This document shows positions 1 through 11,597 of a stretch of DNA of 64,000 nucleotides, piece by piece. The notes below the pieces were generated by a model that made no database searches, was not told the origin of the DNA, and was given only the letters and a program-made list of their open reading frames with translations. This DNA is from Torreya grandis (Eukaryota > Streptophyta > Pinopsida > Cupressales > Taxaceae): positions 2,056,001 through 2,120,000 of the forward strand of contig JARHVA010003165.1 of assembly GCA_037957365.1 (NCBI GenBank), written 5' to 3'. Position 1 is the stretch's first letter. Every line of letters begins with the position of its first letter. Position numbers and translations under genes: made by a program.

Positions 1-887
1 TCCATCCCCTTAACCAGGTCCATCTTCATCCACTCCACCTTCCATTAATGCTCTTTCACTCTTCATTCCATCATCACCACCTATAATAATAGTTCTTACT
101 ATTTTAGCCCCTTTAATTATTTAATAATCCTTATAACCTCCTATTTACCCCATGAACACATACCAAAGGATATCTAATGTCCTTCCAACCCCCTTCAAAG
201 CTCAATAACTAGAGGAAAGACCATCATTTGGTCTAACTAGTATAGAAGAATCCCTTGTTGAGGAGGAAGCAAAAGAAAAGGAACATGGACATGTGATATC
301 CTTTGTGGACTATAACGCTAACGAGGAGGAAGTAAATGTAGAAATAAGTATGGAAAAAGAATGGAGGGTAGGTGAAGATGAATCCCAAGGTGAGAGGAAA
401 AATGTGTTGAGTTAGAGAAGGCTAAATTTCTTAGCCTGGGAAGCTTGCAATAAGGGAAAATAGCAGCGAGTGCCTTGAACTAGTAATTCATCACAGTGAA
501 GCAAAGACAAAATATGAGTGAGGTAGTTTCTTGTCTCACTTCTATTTCCAATGTAAATAATTTAGCTATTGATTTACCTCTCACCATTTCAAGGCTGACC
601 TTCTCTAGTTCAGTTCATTCATCCATTATTTTAGCTTCTACACAAATGAAGTCTCCTAAGAAAGAATTTCATTTTGAGAATCTAGTTTTTGTTTCAATTT
701 TAAATCCTATAAATACACTAGTCTATAGAAAGCCTTCAAATCAATTGGGGCTACTTATGACTCGATCCTTGCCTATACAGTTAGCCACCTTGATAGTCAA
801 AAAGTCTTCTAGGTTGACTAAATTTGTAGCTGAAATTGACCCATAAAGGGAGCCCTCACCATGGCAAAGGATTGTATACCCACCATT
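1..887. other. Left flank of the duplication; unrelated to the spacer before copy 2
   Basis: This segment has no counterpart to the left of copy 2. The sequence that matches copy 2 begins near 888. It contains the acidic coding remnant listed separately. Otherwise it is AT-rich sequence with scattered short frames broken by stops. The 116-codon open frame at 496-846 shows no recognisable motif and no matching frame elsewhere in the window, so I do not call it a gene. Confidence 0.5.
160..414 (+). pseudogene. Acidic coding remnant, unknown product
   Basis: An in-frame stretch from about 160 to a TAG at 412-414 reads as a Glu/Asp-rich peptide. It has runs such as EEEAKEKEHGH near 263-295 and an ISFVDYN segment near 299-319. 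A single internal TAA near 208 sits where CAA (Gln) would keep the frame open, which is typical decay of methylated plant repeats. Acidic linkers like this occur in gag-pol polyproteins of plant Ty3 elements, but no catalytic or zinc-knuckle motif is visible. The assignment to a retroelement is therefore only contextual. Confidence 0.3.
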
Positions 888-2930
888 ATAGAATTTAGTC
901 ATTGTTGCATCAAAAGGTGTTATAGTACAAAATTTGGCATAGATTATGTAAGCCAAAACATATGATTTTGTTCTCTAAAAATGTCAGATATTTCTTGTCT
1001 AAAACTTTTACAGAATTTTTAACATGTGGTAGAAGTTGGAACATCTATAAAAAAGGGAAGAGAGAGGGAATTGTGATGTATTAACATAAATTCAAGCATG
1101 CTGACTCATGACCTTATCAATAAGGAATAACTTCTATAAAATAATTTTATGTTCATTGTCCTTATCCATCCACTCAATATCCTTCTTAGAACTCCATGTC
1201 ATTATCCATCTGATTTGTTGATGAGGACCATGTCTTGAAATTGATAAAATTATGCCACATCTACTTTGGGTGGCCATCAATACTTGTTTATAAAAAATGT
1301 GACCCTAATGATAGGTGAGACACATCTCCATGATCATGTTTACGTCTATATATACTCCAATATCGAACACATGTCCATTATAGGTAAAAACCAATCTAAT
1401 TATTGGTTTTCCTATAGTCTTTATATTGATGCAAACCTATAGACCATATAGTCTCTGCTCTTGATCTCTATTAGGTCTATAAGACTTATTATGTTATTGT
1501 AGGAACCAAGAATTCATAATATGCATGGATCTTTCTTCTAAAAATCATGAACACGGTCACAAAAATAACCTTGTATGATACAAATTTCATAAACCCAAGG
1601 TCCATATTTAGATTTAATGCCATCCCTTTTATGTTCTTGATAGCTAACTGCATGGCTATGTTAGTTATATAGTATTTGATCAAGATTTAATGGCGATAAG
1701 ATGATCCCTGCAAGACTTATTTACTTTTGTCAAAAACTACTTCTTTGTTGTTTCTTAGTTCAACTTTGTCTGTTAAATATTGCTTAGGACAATCAAAATG
1801 ATCCAACCTATCTTTACTCCCATTGGCCTCATAGATCATGACTATCATATTTTAACCTTTTGACATCCTATGCACCATTGGATCATGTTGTATGAGTGAA
1901 CGTGGTCCATTAATTTCCCACCAAGAATATCCTTTGACATATTGACTTGACTGTGCACTAAAGGATTAAAATGTACAATGAAATGTGAGCCTTTGATCTA
2001 CCTGGACCCACCTTCCTATTAGTTCCTAGGCATCGTTAGATCATTGGTACAAATGAACATTGATCGTTGATCTAGATTAGAACCACCTTCTTGTTAGTGA
2101 ATGCACATTGTTAGATATTTGTTCGATTGATCTGTACCGTTAGATCTTGTCCAACTTGTATCTCTTTAAGGGATTTTAACCCAAGGAACTTTTGACTTGT
2201 TTGACCCCAGTATGAATTGTTATATCTCATGTGTCAGTATGTGATCTCACATGAGAACCATTAGATATTCACCAACATTAAACCTTTTAAGGGCTTTTTG
2301 AACTCAAATAGTTAATTTACGGAGGTCAAACTTGATGTATGTGCACTTGTATTTGACGTCTTCACCAACGTATTTGACGTTTGCATGACTGTCACTGAGA
2401 TATTTGAAAACCAATAGTCATTTGTCATGACTTCAATTTATTGCCTATGTACCCATCAATTTACATTTACGAGAACGTCAATGACATCTATATGATCATC
2501 AATATTTGGACCCCATTGAATGAACATTGAGATTGAACTTTGACACTTGCATGAATGTCACTCTGCTGGAATAATTTACCTGAGCCACTTTAGCCGATGC
2601 AACTATATCTTTGGGGAAATGTTGCAGAATAATTTCCCTAAAATAAATCTATCTTTGTCTTTAGGAATTTTGTCTGTGGGATATTTGCATTCAAGACATT
2701 TATTATGGCTAAAATGTATGAAAGAACCTTGTCTTTGGGAAAATTATTTGAGACAATTTTACTGACACAGTTTGACTTAGCCTTCTGCTGTAGATAAAAT
2801 GTCTAAAAGAACTTGCACTTTGGGATCTTTGTCTTAGAAAAAATGTTTGAAATAATTCCCAACACTTAAGACAAATAAAAATTTCCACAGGAATTGAGCT
2901 TATCCAAATAAAATCCCAAAATAAATATGC
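888..2930 (-). repeat. LTR-like non-coding DNA, truncated at left (copy 1)
   Basis: Homologous to 30990-33030. There the same sequence directly adjoins a Ty3-type primer-binding site on the minus strand, so this block is probably LTR of that antisense element. Near 1045-1060 the minus strand carries a TATA-like run (TTTTTTATAG); the copy-2 equivalent reads CTATATATG. The block has no coding capacity. It contains several degenerate internal repeats around a GTTAGATC/CATTGGATC core (1875-2150) and around AAAATGTNTGAAAGAAC-like words (2710-2860). The right limit is uncertain because it grades into integrase-bearing sequence. Confidence 0.45.
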
Positions 2931-3289
2931 CAAGTAAGGATTTTAGCCAAAACAAAGGTTTTGCACTTATCTTTTTGGCCTGTAGGCTCTCCCAGACTTG
3001 TGCTTGAACTGTTACTAAATATTTGAAGGCTCAAATGAACTATGAAAACCTAAATCTTGTGCAGATTTATTCCATGACTTAGAACTACTTTGATCAACAT
3101 GAGAACCTGCTTAGACCCTTTACTTCGCTCTATAGACCTGTCCCTCAGAAATTGACAAAATTCACTTAAGCATGCTTAAAGTGTTTCAAAAGCTTTGCAA
3201 TCTATGGGTGATCTTTGGAGCACTCATTACATCCAAAACATAGTCCACATGCTCAAACCATTTCTAGGCAAAGATCTTTATGTGGCCTA

Positions 3290-4425
3290 AATTTGGTCAA
3301 CAAGAACTTCAATGGGGATCTGCTCTTATGCATTGAAAACTACCAAGATGGCAAAATCCTACATGATATGCATTTCACCCCTCTAGGTAGAAATTTATTG
3401 GCAAACAAAATCATAACTAAGATCATACACACTGAATATTAGTGACCAACTATGTTTTTGGATTGTTACCAAGTGGTTAAGAAATGTTACCAATGCTAGT
3501 TGTTCATGGGAAGGTGAAAGAATTTAACCATGCTATTGAATCCAATCATGTACAAAAAGCCTTTCACACAGTGGGGCTTATATTTTATTGGGATGACAAA
3601 TCCTATATCTAGCATAGGAAAGAAATAGATACTCATGACTACCAATTACTTTATAAGGTGGACCAAAGCAACCTCAATGAAGGAGGCAACTGAAAATGCG
3701 ATCTTTAATTTTTTGGAAGAACTAGTAATGAGGTTTGACCCTCCAAAAATGATCATATCCGATAATATGAAGGCTTTAATTGGTTCTAAGATTTTAGAAT
3801 TTACACTCAAGAATGACATTTTCCTAAAGATGTTGTCCAAATACTACCTACAAGGGAATGGCTTGGCTGAATCAACCAATAAAAACCTCATAAGGTTGAT
3901 CAAGAAGATGGGTGTTGATTGATAGTGGGAATAGAATATGCATCTCAAAATGGACTTGTGAGCTGATCAAATTACTCCCAGACATATTTTAAAGATATCC
4001 CCGTATGAACTATTATACAAAAAAAAGTGGTCATACCTATATCAATGGAGATTCCCATTTTATAGGTTTTGAAAGCTGTCAAAATAGCGGACAACAAAGT
4101 GATAGAGGTCAGGTTGGAAAAATTAATCAACCTATAATAAGCGAGAGAATGAGCTAGTAACGTTAAGGTCACCTGATAGTATGTGGTCAAGTGATGGTTC
4201 AATAAGAAGGCATCTGATCTAGGTTTCAAGTTGGGGGGCTTGGTTCTCAAGTATGATGAAAGGGCCACAAAGCTAGGTCAACAATCAAAGTTTGATTCAT
4301 GATGGAAAGGGCCTTTTCACATCATTAATGATAGATAGGGTAATACATTTGAGTTGAAAGATGAATAATTTAATGCCTTAGAGATTATGGTTAATGGAAT
4401 CCACTTGAATCCCTATAACTAACTT
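3290..4425 (+). pseudogene. Ty3/gypsy integrase remnant, copy 1
   Basis: This is the 3' end of a Ty3/gypsy polyprotein. It would insert the element's cDNA into host chromatin. The zinc-binding region ends in a KKCYQC motif (Cys codons at 3485 and 3494), preceded by a decayed Tyr-stop-Pro-Thr segment where plant integrases have YYWPT. The catalytic core contains IISDN (Asp at 3761-3763) and GLAESTN (Glu at 3869-3871). The D-to-E spacing of 35 intervening residues is exactly the family norm. The first catalytic Asp, expected in GLDFIG near 3570-3590, is mutated (GAT to TAT). A longer open frame covers 3635-3922. Beyond a TGA at 3922 the C-terminal region continues to about 4425 with several stops and a frameshift. 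It is non-functional. Confidence 0.9.
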
Positions 4426-4938
4426 ACCGGCCTTCTTTGTATATAGTTAGTTAGTTTTCCCTCTTTGTTTCTATTTCCCCTTTTCTTGTTGTTTCTTTTC
4501 AAAAATAAATGTCATTGGCACAAGTTGTTCATCCCATTTCCAAGTGTCCGCACCTTGGCTCCCTTAATTTTGAATCATCCATCAATAGATGATTATCTAC
4601 TCCACTCCCCTTTCCATTAATGTCAGATGCTCCCAATTGAACGATCTCCTATGAGGATCATCACAAATCTCTTATGAGATGTTCTTCAAGCATTTTTTGC
4701 CCTTAAAATTTATGGGGGTACCCAAATTCAAAAATTTCATGATGATCATTCTCGAAGGGGTGGCTTGTAAATACCGCTCTCTTGAATGAGCCAAACACTT
4801 AAACACATTAAGAATTATGAGAGAAACAAGCTAAAATAGATCATCTTGAGTGAAGAATTATGTATGAAATTGAGAAAAGGAGTCAATATCTAGTGATTTA
4901 TTTAGAACAAAAAGAAGAATATACAAAAGAGCTATAAA
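4426..4938. other. Spacer between integrase end and long accessory ORF
   Basis: About 500 bp of T-rich then mixed sequence with no open frame that I can support. It matches 34524-35041 in copy 2. A G-rich string lies near 4720. No LTR boundary or PPT/TG junction is convincing, so I cannot tell whether the downstream ORF belongs to the same element as the integrase. Confidence 0.4.
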
Positions 4939-7900
4939 ATGGAGACTTCTACATCCTCATCTGATAATGGATATCTAAGGAAACACAAAACACACAGATT
5001 AGGTGGTCATGGAGACCTTCCATATGAGGAGTAAATATTATGCATCCACCTTTACATATCCAAAACACATAGTGCCAAATGTCAAGAGAATTATGAAAGG
5101 CCATTCCAAGGACCTCACACTCGTCCTAAACTTTATAGATGGGATATTCAATCCCAAATTGGTAAAAAAGACAAATAACTTGAGGGAGGGTGCCCACACT
5201 TGAATACTCAAAAAAATTTGAAATAACAATTTTGAGTTGTTTGCCTATAAGATTTATAGCTCCACATTGGCTCAATACATGGTGCCTCTCATGCACCCAT
5301 ACATAGAGATCACTACCCTCTGTGTAAAGATATCATGCCACCATTGGCATTATTACAAAAAACAACCACTTGAAATTATACATCAATGCCAACGCAATAA
5401 GGGAGATGCTCTGACTCTCAAGTGACCCCAACATAGACATTTATAGTATGGAGATCTTAAAAAATGTATGGAACACTCATGCCCTAAAGTAGAAGTTCAT
5501 CAACACATCTTTCCACATAAATTACATGGAGGAACCTCTTCTGCCCATCACTCTTTTTAACTTTGTGACACATGACATGAAAGACACCCTTTCCATGTTA
5601 AAATTTATCTTTGGGATTGGCTTGGACACCAACATCCATGATTTCCAATTGGGTGTAGTCTTACTTTTAAATATATTAAGAAAGGAAAAATATTACAAGA
5701 TGGACTTTATGGATGTCATTGTCGATATTATTCATAGTCAACTAGTGAATTTCTTAGTGAAAAATACTTCTAGGTATTCCTCCTTTCTCCTCCACCTCAT
5801 CCTATATCATAGCTCTTGATTATTTTCCCCATACTTCAACTTCAATACCATCGAGACAAGCATGTGTCCTCATAGGGTCATCCCCATCTCCACATGGACC
5901 CACATCTTATTAGCCACATAGTTTTATTATGATTTTTTAGAGTGCTTCCTATCCTCGGTCTTGATTGACCTCATCCAGGATCCCATCACTTTTAGAATGA
6001 TGGATCACTAGAGATCATGGCTCACTAATAAAATAATTTAGATCGATTGTTTATTTGTAGCCCATTTCATATTCATTAGTGTCCATGGATTTAAAGATGA
6101 ACCCTTCTAAATCCCACACCTACTCATAGATAGGACCCTGGCCCTAGATTTTGCTTGCCATCTTGATGTGGTAGACTCAGTTTATGGCATGGGATGTAAG
6201 AAAAATTCCATGTATGATGTCTACTTCTCAAGGGGGGGTACTATAGTGGTGCAATTGTCGAAAGAGTGCTTACTTGCACTAAAACTAGTAGAGCTCAGCC
6301 TGGACCAAATCAATGACTAGTGAAACTATGACCCAATTGGCCATATAGCCTCTCTAAAGACCATTGCCCACTTCAACCATGAGCCATAACCATACTTCAA
6401 GGAGTAAAGGTCACCCATAGTGGATGACATCAAATATTATGTGAGTCTATCCAAGATCCCTTCAGACACCCATAAGTTGTGGGAGTCCTTTTATAAGCTA
6501 GTTCAGGATTTTGATCCTATAAAAAAATGATAAAGGGTTTGAGGGCATAGCTCATCTAGAGGGGCTAGAGCCAGGTGAAAATAAATGCCTATTGTAAATA
6601 TAGGCAAGAAATTGGTAATGAGGAGATGAATTTTGAAGACCTAGACGCAAACAAGCAATTTAAGAACCTTTGGAATGAATACCATGAGAAAGAAGCTCTA
6701 GCAGAAGCAGAGGTCTCGATCAAAGAAGAAGAGGAGGATACCCCTTTGAAATTATATGAGTATTCCCATCTGGAAAAGGAGGAGAAAGCTTTCATAATAT
6801 ATAGGCCTACATCCCAACCACATCCTCTATATCCATATCTAAGTACCCAACAACAACAACAAGCCTCTTAAGGACAACCCGAGGTAGAGCCATCTCAATC
6901 CAGTTCTAAGGTACAAGATTCCATCACTCGAATAGGAACCCCACAAAAGAAGATGCACTTTTCTCACCCTCTTATTTCTACTTCTAGTTTTTTATTCACT
7001 CCATCTTTGCCTTCCACTATTTTCACTGAGCTTGTGTCCCTTTCTTCTACCCAGCCAATTACCTCATTGGTGCCACTTTCCTCTACACAACCAATCACCT
7101 CCCTCATATTTATCTTCACTCCTCCACCCTAATCCACCACACCAACATCTATCATGGCATAAATTACTGACACTCTTCTCCATAGCCTCCTCCCTTTCTC
7201 TCCTTCCACCCTAACCCTTCACCCGCAAATACTCAGGGGAATGATGTCTGTTACTTCACAACAACAAGTGACCATTCCTTTTAGCCTAACATAAGGATCC
7301 CCATTCATGGTGGAAAATATTCATTCTCAATATTAGTTCCACTAGTAATTGGAGACTTATTTAAAATCTTAAGAGGCCTAGGTAGAGAAGATAAGAGGAA
7401 AACTGACCAAGGCCCCAAGGTACCTCATATGCAATCATTATTTGATTCAACACAAAAATATCTTATGATTTCACATATGATGTTATAATTAATCAATCCC
7501 CATAAACAAGTAAAATTAGGGGATTACTTGATACACAACATCGACCTCAACCTCAGCTAGGGCATACCGACCAACAAGGTCAAGTTAATGGAAGAAACTC
7601 AAAAGTCCATCACCATAAACTATATCAATGTTGACTGACAACTGGAAAAGAAAGAGATATAAATCGTAAGGGTGAAAGTTACTATTAACTTCTTGAGTGA
7701 AGAGGTTAAGGCCAAAGACATGGAGCTCACCAAAATAAGGTTTGACCTATAGAGCCAAGTCACTACTCAGAGCTTCTAGGTAGAATCCACTCAAAGGGCC
7801 TAGGTATGGATTCAAGTAGTTGAATTAAAGGCTTAAATAGATGGTCTATAGAAGGAAAAGTAGGTTGTTGAGAATCAGATGCATAAGAAATAAATAGATC

Positions 7901-8784
7901 TTGCATAGAATTATAATAATCTCTTGGATTATACAAGTGTACAGCAATAATTACAATAGTAGATGCAATAAGAGTCCTCAACCAAGGACCAAGAGATACA
8001 ACAACTGAAGAATGACCTCATCACCCACTCCCATAGTATTGGGATCCTCCCTATAGTCCAAAAAATGTATGTATCCTATTGGGAGAGGATAAAGAACGCG
8101 GTAGAAAACTTGAATACAACACTTAGTTTCGTTGAACACTAATAGTGGTTGAGCACACAAGTGAATACGTCTATTGACTAGGTCCTTACCTTCGTGTCCT
8201 CAAAGGTTCAAAATTCATAGCTCCTCATCCAAAAGTTTTATAACACTATGGATGAGACACTTTAGGTAGTAAGGGTGGCTGAGCAAAGGTAGGTGTTGAT
8301 AAAGGTTAATGAATTCTTGAGCTACAACAAGGCAACATCAAAGTGTAAGGTATTTCTAGATACCTTAGAAAATGTAGTTTGGGATATGAAGGGACATATC
8401 AAATAATTAGTCTAGTTGTGACTCCCCTCCCCATTATTTATGGACCACATAGTCCTCTCAAAGGATAAAATAAAAGAGATGCTAGAAAAGAAGCAGAATG
8501 ACCATACCATCTTTGCGGCTCTTAGTCAAACACCAAGTGTCTCCGAGGTGGAGACCATTTTAAAGCCCCTTGCCCAGTTGGATTTTCAGATGTTGGTAAT
8601 AGTTCAAAGCTTGAGTGACATCTCCTTGAAGGAGATCATTGATCCAGATAGAGCCTCTGAGGCTCTAAAGAAGAAGACTCAACCAAACGAGGAAGAATGG
8701 ACACCTTTGAAGGCAACTCTTCAAAAGTTTTGAGTTTTGTGAGCTTCGCCCCCTTTTTGTAATTTTTCTCTAACTGGTCCATAA
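4939..8784 (+). pseudogene. Long decayed accessory ORF (about 1280 codons), copy 1
   Basis: The product is not recognised. I choose the start at ATG 4939 (METSTSSSDNGYLRKHK), which is conserved in copy 2. The end is TAA 8782-8784, also conserved. Surviving open pieces are 5003-5203, 5526-5819, 6575-6871 and 8440-8733, in shifting frames. The N-terminal half (to about 6500) contains hydrophobic globular-looking segments, for example a VLNFIDGIFNPKLVKK stretch near 5119-5166. The part from about 6575 is Glu/Lys-rich, followed by a Pro/Ser/Thr-rich linker (6880-7230). From about 7640 to 8730 it is a Gln/Glu/Lys-rich predicted coiled coil. Most interruptions are TAG or TAA at positions where the other copy has, or context implies, CAG or CAA (for example near 7776, 7917-7965). 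It lies on the same strand downstream of Ty3 integrase, where some plant Ty3 lineages carry an extra ORF. A captured host gene is the alternative. Confidence 0.6.
7020..7220 (+). other. Pro/Ser/Thr-rich linker of the accessory ORF
   Basis: C-rich, T-rich stretch with imperfect internal repetition: a word like ATTACCTC..GTGCCACTTTCCTCTAC recurs with variation between about 7050 and 7110. It encodes a Pro/Ser/Thr-rich linker between the Glu-rich segment and the coiled coil. It matches 37110-37320 in copy 2. Confidence 0.4.
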
Positions 8785-9923
8785 AACCAAAATTTTGGGC
8801 ACTTCCATCCTCAGGTGGATTCCCCTAAAAGTCACCAAGATTTATGGATCATGATCCACATTTTGATATTTTGGGGTAGTTGACCTTTTTATTATAGATG
8901 TGCTCGATGAGTTCAGTGAATAGTTTTTTGGCCTTATCTTTTTATCATGTCTCTTTTCTATTTTATGGCTAATTCTTGACCTCCTTTTGCTACTACCATG
9001 TGGTGTGCCCATGCTCATTCAACATAAATAACTTCTCAGCTCACCTAGAAGTAGTGCCATCCTACCACATGGTATCCTGCCACTTCTCGAAAGCAAAGAG
9101 TTCTTTTGGTAAAACTTCTAGGAGCACCATTGGTAGATGGAATAATGGGTGCGCCCCATAGTATAGTTATATCGAAGAGGATCCAAAATTCCATGTGGTT
9201 TACTTGCCCTCAATCTTTACTAAGGATTGCTCAAATCCCACAAGAGAAAAACCAACTCAACATGTGGCATCATGATGTTAATTCAAGGCAAGATCCCTTT
9301 TATCATAACTTTTAATAGCACCATTGGTTGATGAATTTAAAAATGGGACCCACCATGTAGTTGAAATAAGAAAAAATCAATCCTTTCACTTGGCATACCA
9401 AATATCCTTGAGAGTAAAGTTTTTCCTGTGAGAGATTCAATCACTACCATAGGATGAGAGAAGTGGGATCCCATTCCTAACAGAATCCCCGAGGTGGTTT
9501 CAAATATAGACACATGGTGCCATAGTGTTTCTTCTAAGTGTTGTGGGGGATCATGAAGGCATCAACAGTAGCACCATATATGGGATATTGATAGTAAATT
9601 GCACTCATGATTTAAAACTTACCATTCCATTGTAATGACCTCATTATGTGTGTGAATTCTAATTTCTAGGTGTCATTTCCTCATGAGGTATCTATGCCTA
9701 TATATTTAGGGATCTTTTCTTTTGTTATGGGCTAGTAGTTGATTAATTGTTTTTACTATTATCAGAAAGTATCCATTTGTAATAGTTTAGTTTTGAATAG
9801 GAAGAGTAGTAGTTATTTGCTTTCATTTCACAACCCTTGCCCCTCATGGGTTGGATTGAATACTATATATTGTGCCCTTGAGGCCTTTTGTATTTTATTT
9901 TCCACCTAATAATGAAGAGGATG
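8785..9923 (+). repeat. Candidate 3' LTR of the Ty3 element, copy 1
   Basis: Non-coding DNA immediately after the accessory ORF. A G-rich string (TTTTGGGGTAG, about 8869) could be a polypurine-type boundary. A TATA-like CCTATATATTTAGGG sits at 9697-9711, followed by the T-rich, A/G-rich transition typical of an LTR R-U5 region. The copy-2 equivalent is 38869-40009. No second copy of this LTR occurs upstream of the integrase, so the element lacks a 5' LTR in this window and the LTR call rests on position and composition only. Confidence 0.35.
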
Positions 9924-10429
9924 TGGTGTTCCATGTCAAATAGAATAGAATTTATTTTTGTTTGTTGTTTTTTTCTTTGCTTCTATAGTATTGGCTTATG
10001 TTATGTTACATGCTTTAATTCATGCACATGCTCTTTTAAATCATCTATAATGTTTAAAGGTGCAAGCTATTTAATGCAAATTTTAAGGATAAGAATGTTA
10101 AAAGTTTTGGTGCATCACCTCAATTTATTTCATTTTTATTTTCCTTTCCTTTTCCTCTTTTCACCCCAATTAATATGAAGAGTCAGCTTCTAAAATCTTG
10201 CAGGTCACTTCATAGAGCTCATTTCGTTCCAAATTTGTAAAGCTTCCCATAGGAAGACTATTTGTTGAGTGTGAGAGTTTTAGGCGTCAAAAGATACATC
10301 ATAAAATCTCTCTTCCTTGACTGAATGAATAACATATAAGAAGTGATATTTATGGGTGATAATCATACCTTGGTTATTGTAAGAACTAAACCACCCAAAT
10401 TTATAAGATTAAAAATGATAAATTATTAG

Positions 10430-10663
10430 TAAATCCACTCATTTGATGGTTTTTATGGAAATTATATTATTCATTCCACCATCATTGATAAGAAAATATA
10501 GTGGTTTCCATTGCACTAACATATATGAAAGGAACAAATGTTCTACTTTATAGTTTGACACTATGGGGGTTGATTGCATGGTGTTGAATATAATGTTAAG
10601 GTATGTCTCATCAATTTTGTTTGATGTTTTGATATCATACTCTACCTCTATCAGCATAAACAA
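10430..10663 (-). pseudogene. Ty3-type retropepsin remnant, copy 1 only
   Basis: On the minus strand the 10439-10663 frame contains LVQWKPLYFLINDGGMNN at about 10465-10520. This resembles the plant Ty3 protease pattern in which a short conserved strand leads to LI(I/N)DGGS. The catalytic Asp-Gly-Gly is preserved, whereas the following Ser/Cys is not. It would process the gag-pol polyprotein. It lies just downstream, on the minus strand, of the gag remnant and primer-binding site at 10700-11597, which is the correct gene order. Copy 2 has lost it in a deletion of about 700 bp. The match is short and remote homology is unproven. Confidence 0.45.
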
Positions 10664-10689
10664 GGTATTTTATGCATGTCACTCTATGT

Positions 10690-11580
10690 TAGAGTGTTTT
10701 TTGATATATTTTTTGTCACATCATTTACCCAAATTAAATGTTTTAATTTTATCTGAATTAGGTGTTTTATTTGGTGCTAAGGTTGCCTCATTCATTCCAT
10801 TATGATTGAACTCATCTTCAATGGTTGTCACATAGTAATAGGCCTCACCCATTGTCTTGAATTTGATTAGATTTGGCCTGAACTGAATTAATAGTTATAA
10901 TACGCTTCACTATTTTAGGATTCGATCTTGATCCATATTTAAATATCCCAATCTTGCATAGAGAATGTGGAAAGGGTCGGTGTAGGCTTGGACTGACTAG
11001 TCAAATCCTTCCTATAGTTGTGACCTTTACATGTACTAATCATTACATACATCTTTAGGGTAATATTCACCCTGAAATTCTTCTAGGAATTCATCCTAGG
11101 TTGATTCATATTCTATCTAATCTTTCTCATTCAAATAATTAGCTTGACGCCACTTTTTGTTAGGTGAATAAACTTTAATAAGTACAATCTCTTTTTTTTG
11201 CATATAAATCATTAATTAAAAATTAAGATTCTAACTGATCTAACAAGTCATATTTCTCATTTTCATTAATATTACCCTCAAACACATGAACATATAGGTA
11301 TAAATGATATATAAGGTGGACACAACCATAAAATTTATTTGCTAATGATAAATTCAATGCAACTACCCACTTAGGGACTTTTGCAAACTAGCTGAACATA
11401 ATATATCACTCCTCCATAAGAGCTTCTATGATTTAAATTTTTATCAAGGCATGCATATAATCATACATTAGCTTGTGCATCTTATTGAAATGATTTGGTA
11501 GATAGTTTTAAAGATCTCTATTTTTGACTATGAGGATCATACACTTTGATAATGTTCAATAGGTCATACAAGAATGAGAT
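10690..11580 (-). pseudogene. Antisense Ty3-type gag remnant, copy 1
   Basis: Between the protease remnant and the primer-binding site the minus strand reads as an interrupted gag-like polypeptide. It has a helical segment near 11455-11330 (FAKVPKWVVALNLS), an acidic QDEFLEEFQGEYYPKD part near 11110-11055, and a SVQAYTDPFHILYARLGYL segment near 11000-10935, the last resembling the end of a retrotransposon gag domain. Stops are mostly TAG/TAA at former Gln codons. No zinc knuckle is clear. The assignment relies on order (primer-binding site, gag, protease) more than on motif strength. Confidence 0.45.
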
Positions 11581-11585
11581 GTATT

Positions 11586-11597
11586 GCTCTAATACCA
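11586..11597 (-). promoter_or_regulatory. Primer-binding site, tRNA-iMet type, copy 1
   Basis: The plus strand reads GCTCTAATACCA. Its complement is TGGTATTAGAGC, one mismatch from TGGTATCAGAGC, the plant primer site complementary to the 3' end of initiator tRNA-Met. It primes minus-strand DNA synthesis. The LTR should lie immediately to the right (11598 onward) and gag to the left. Confidence 0.75.

Noticed and set aside
496..846. 116-codon ORF as a gene
   Set aside because: Ser/Leu/Ile-rich composition expected of AT-rich chance frames, no motif, and no second copy to test conservation.
6589..6795. Ser-rich minus-strand ORF
   Set aside because: Antisense shadow of the Glu-rich part of the accessory ORF.
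9888..10178. 96-codon Phe/Cys-rich ORF in copy 1
   Set aside because: Lies mostly in the 703-bp segment absent from copy 2. It reads as T-rich non-coding DNA and resembles no family.
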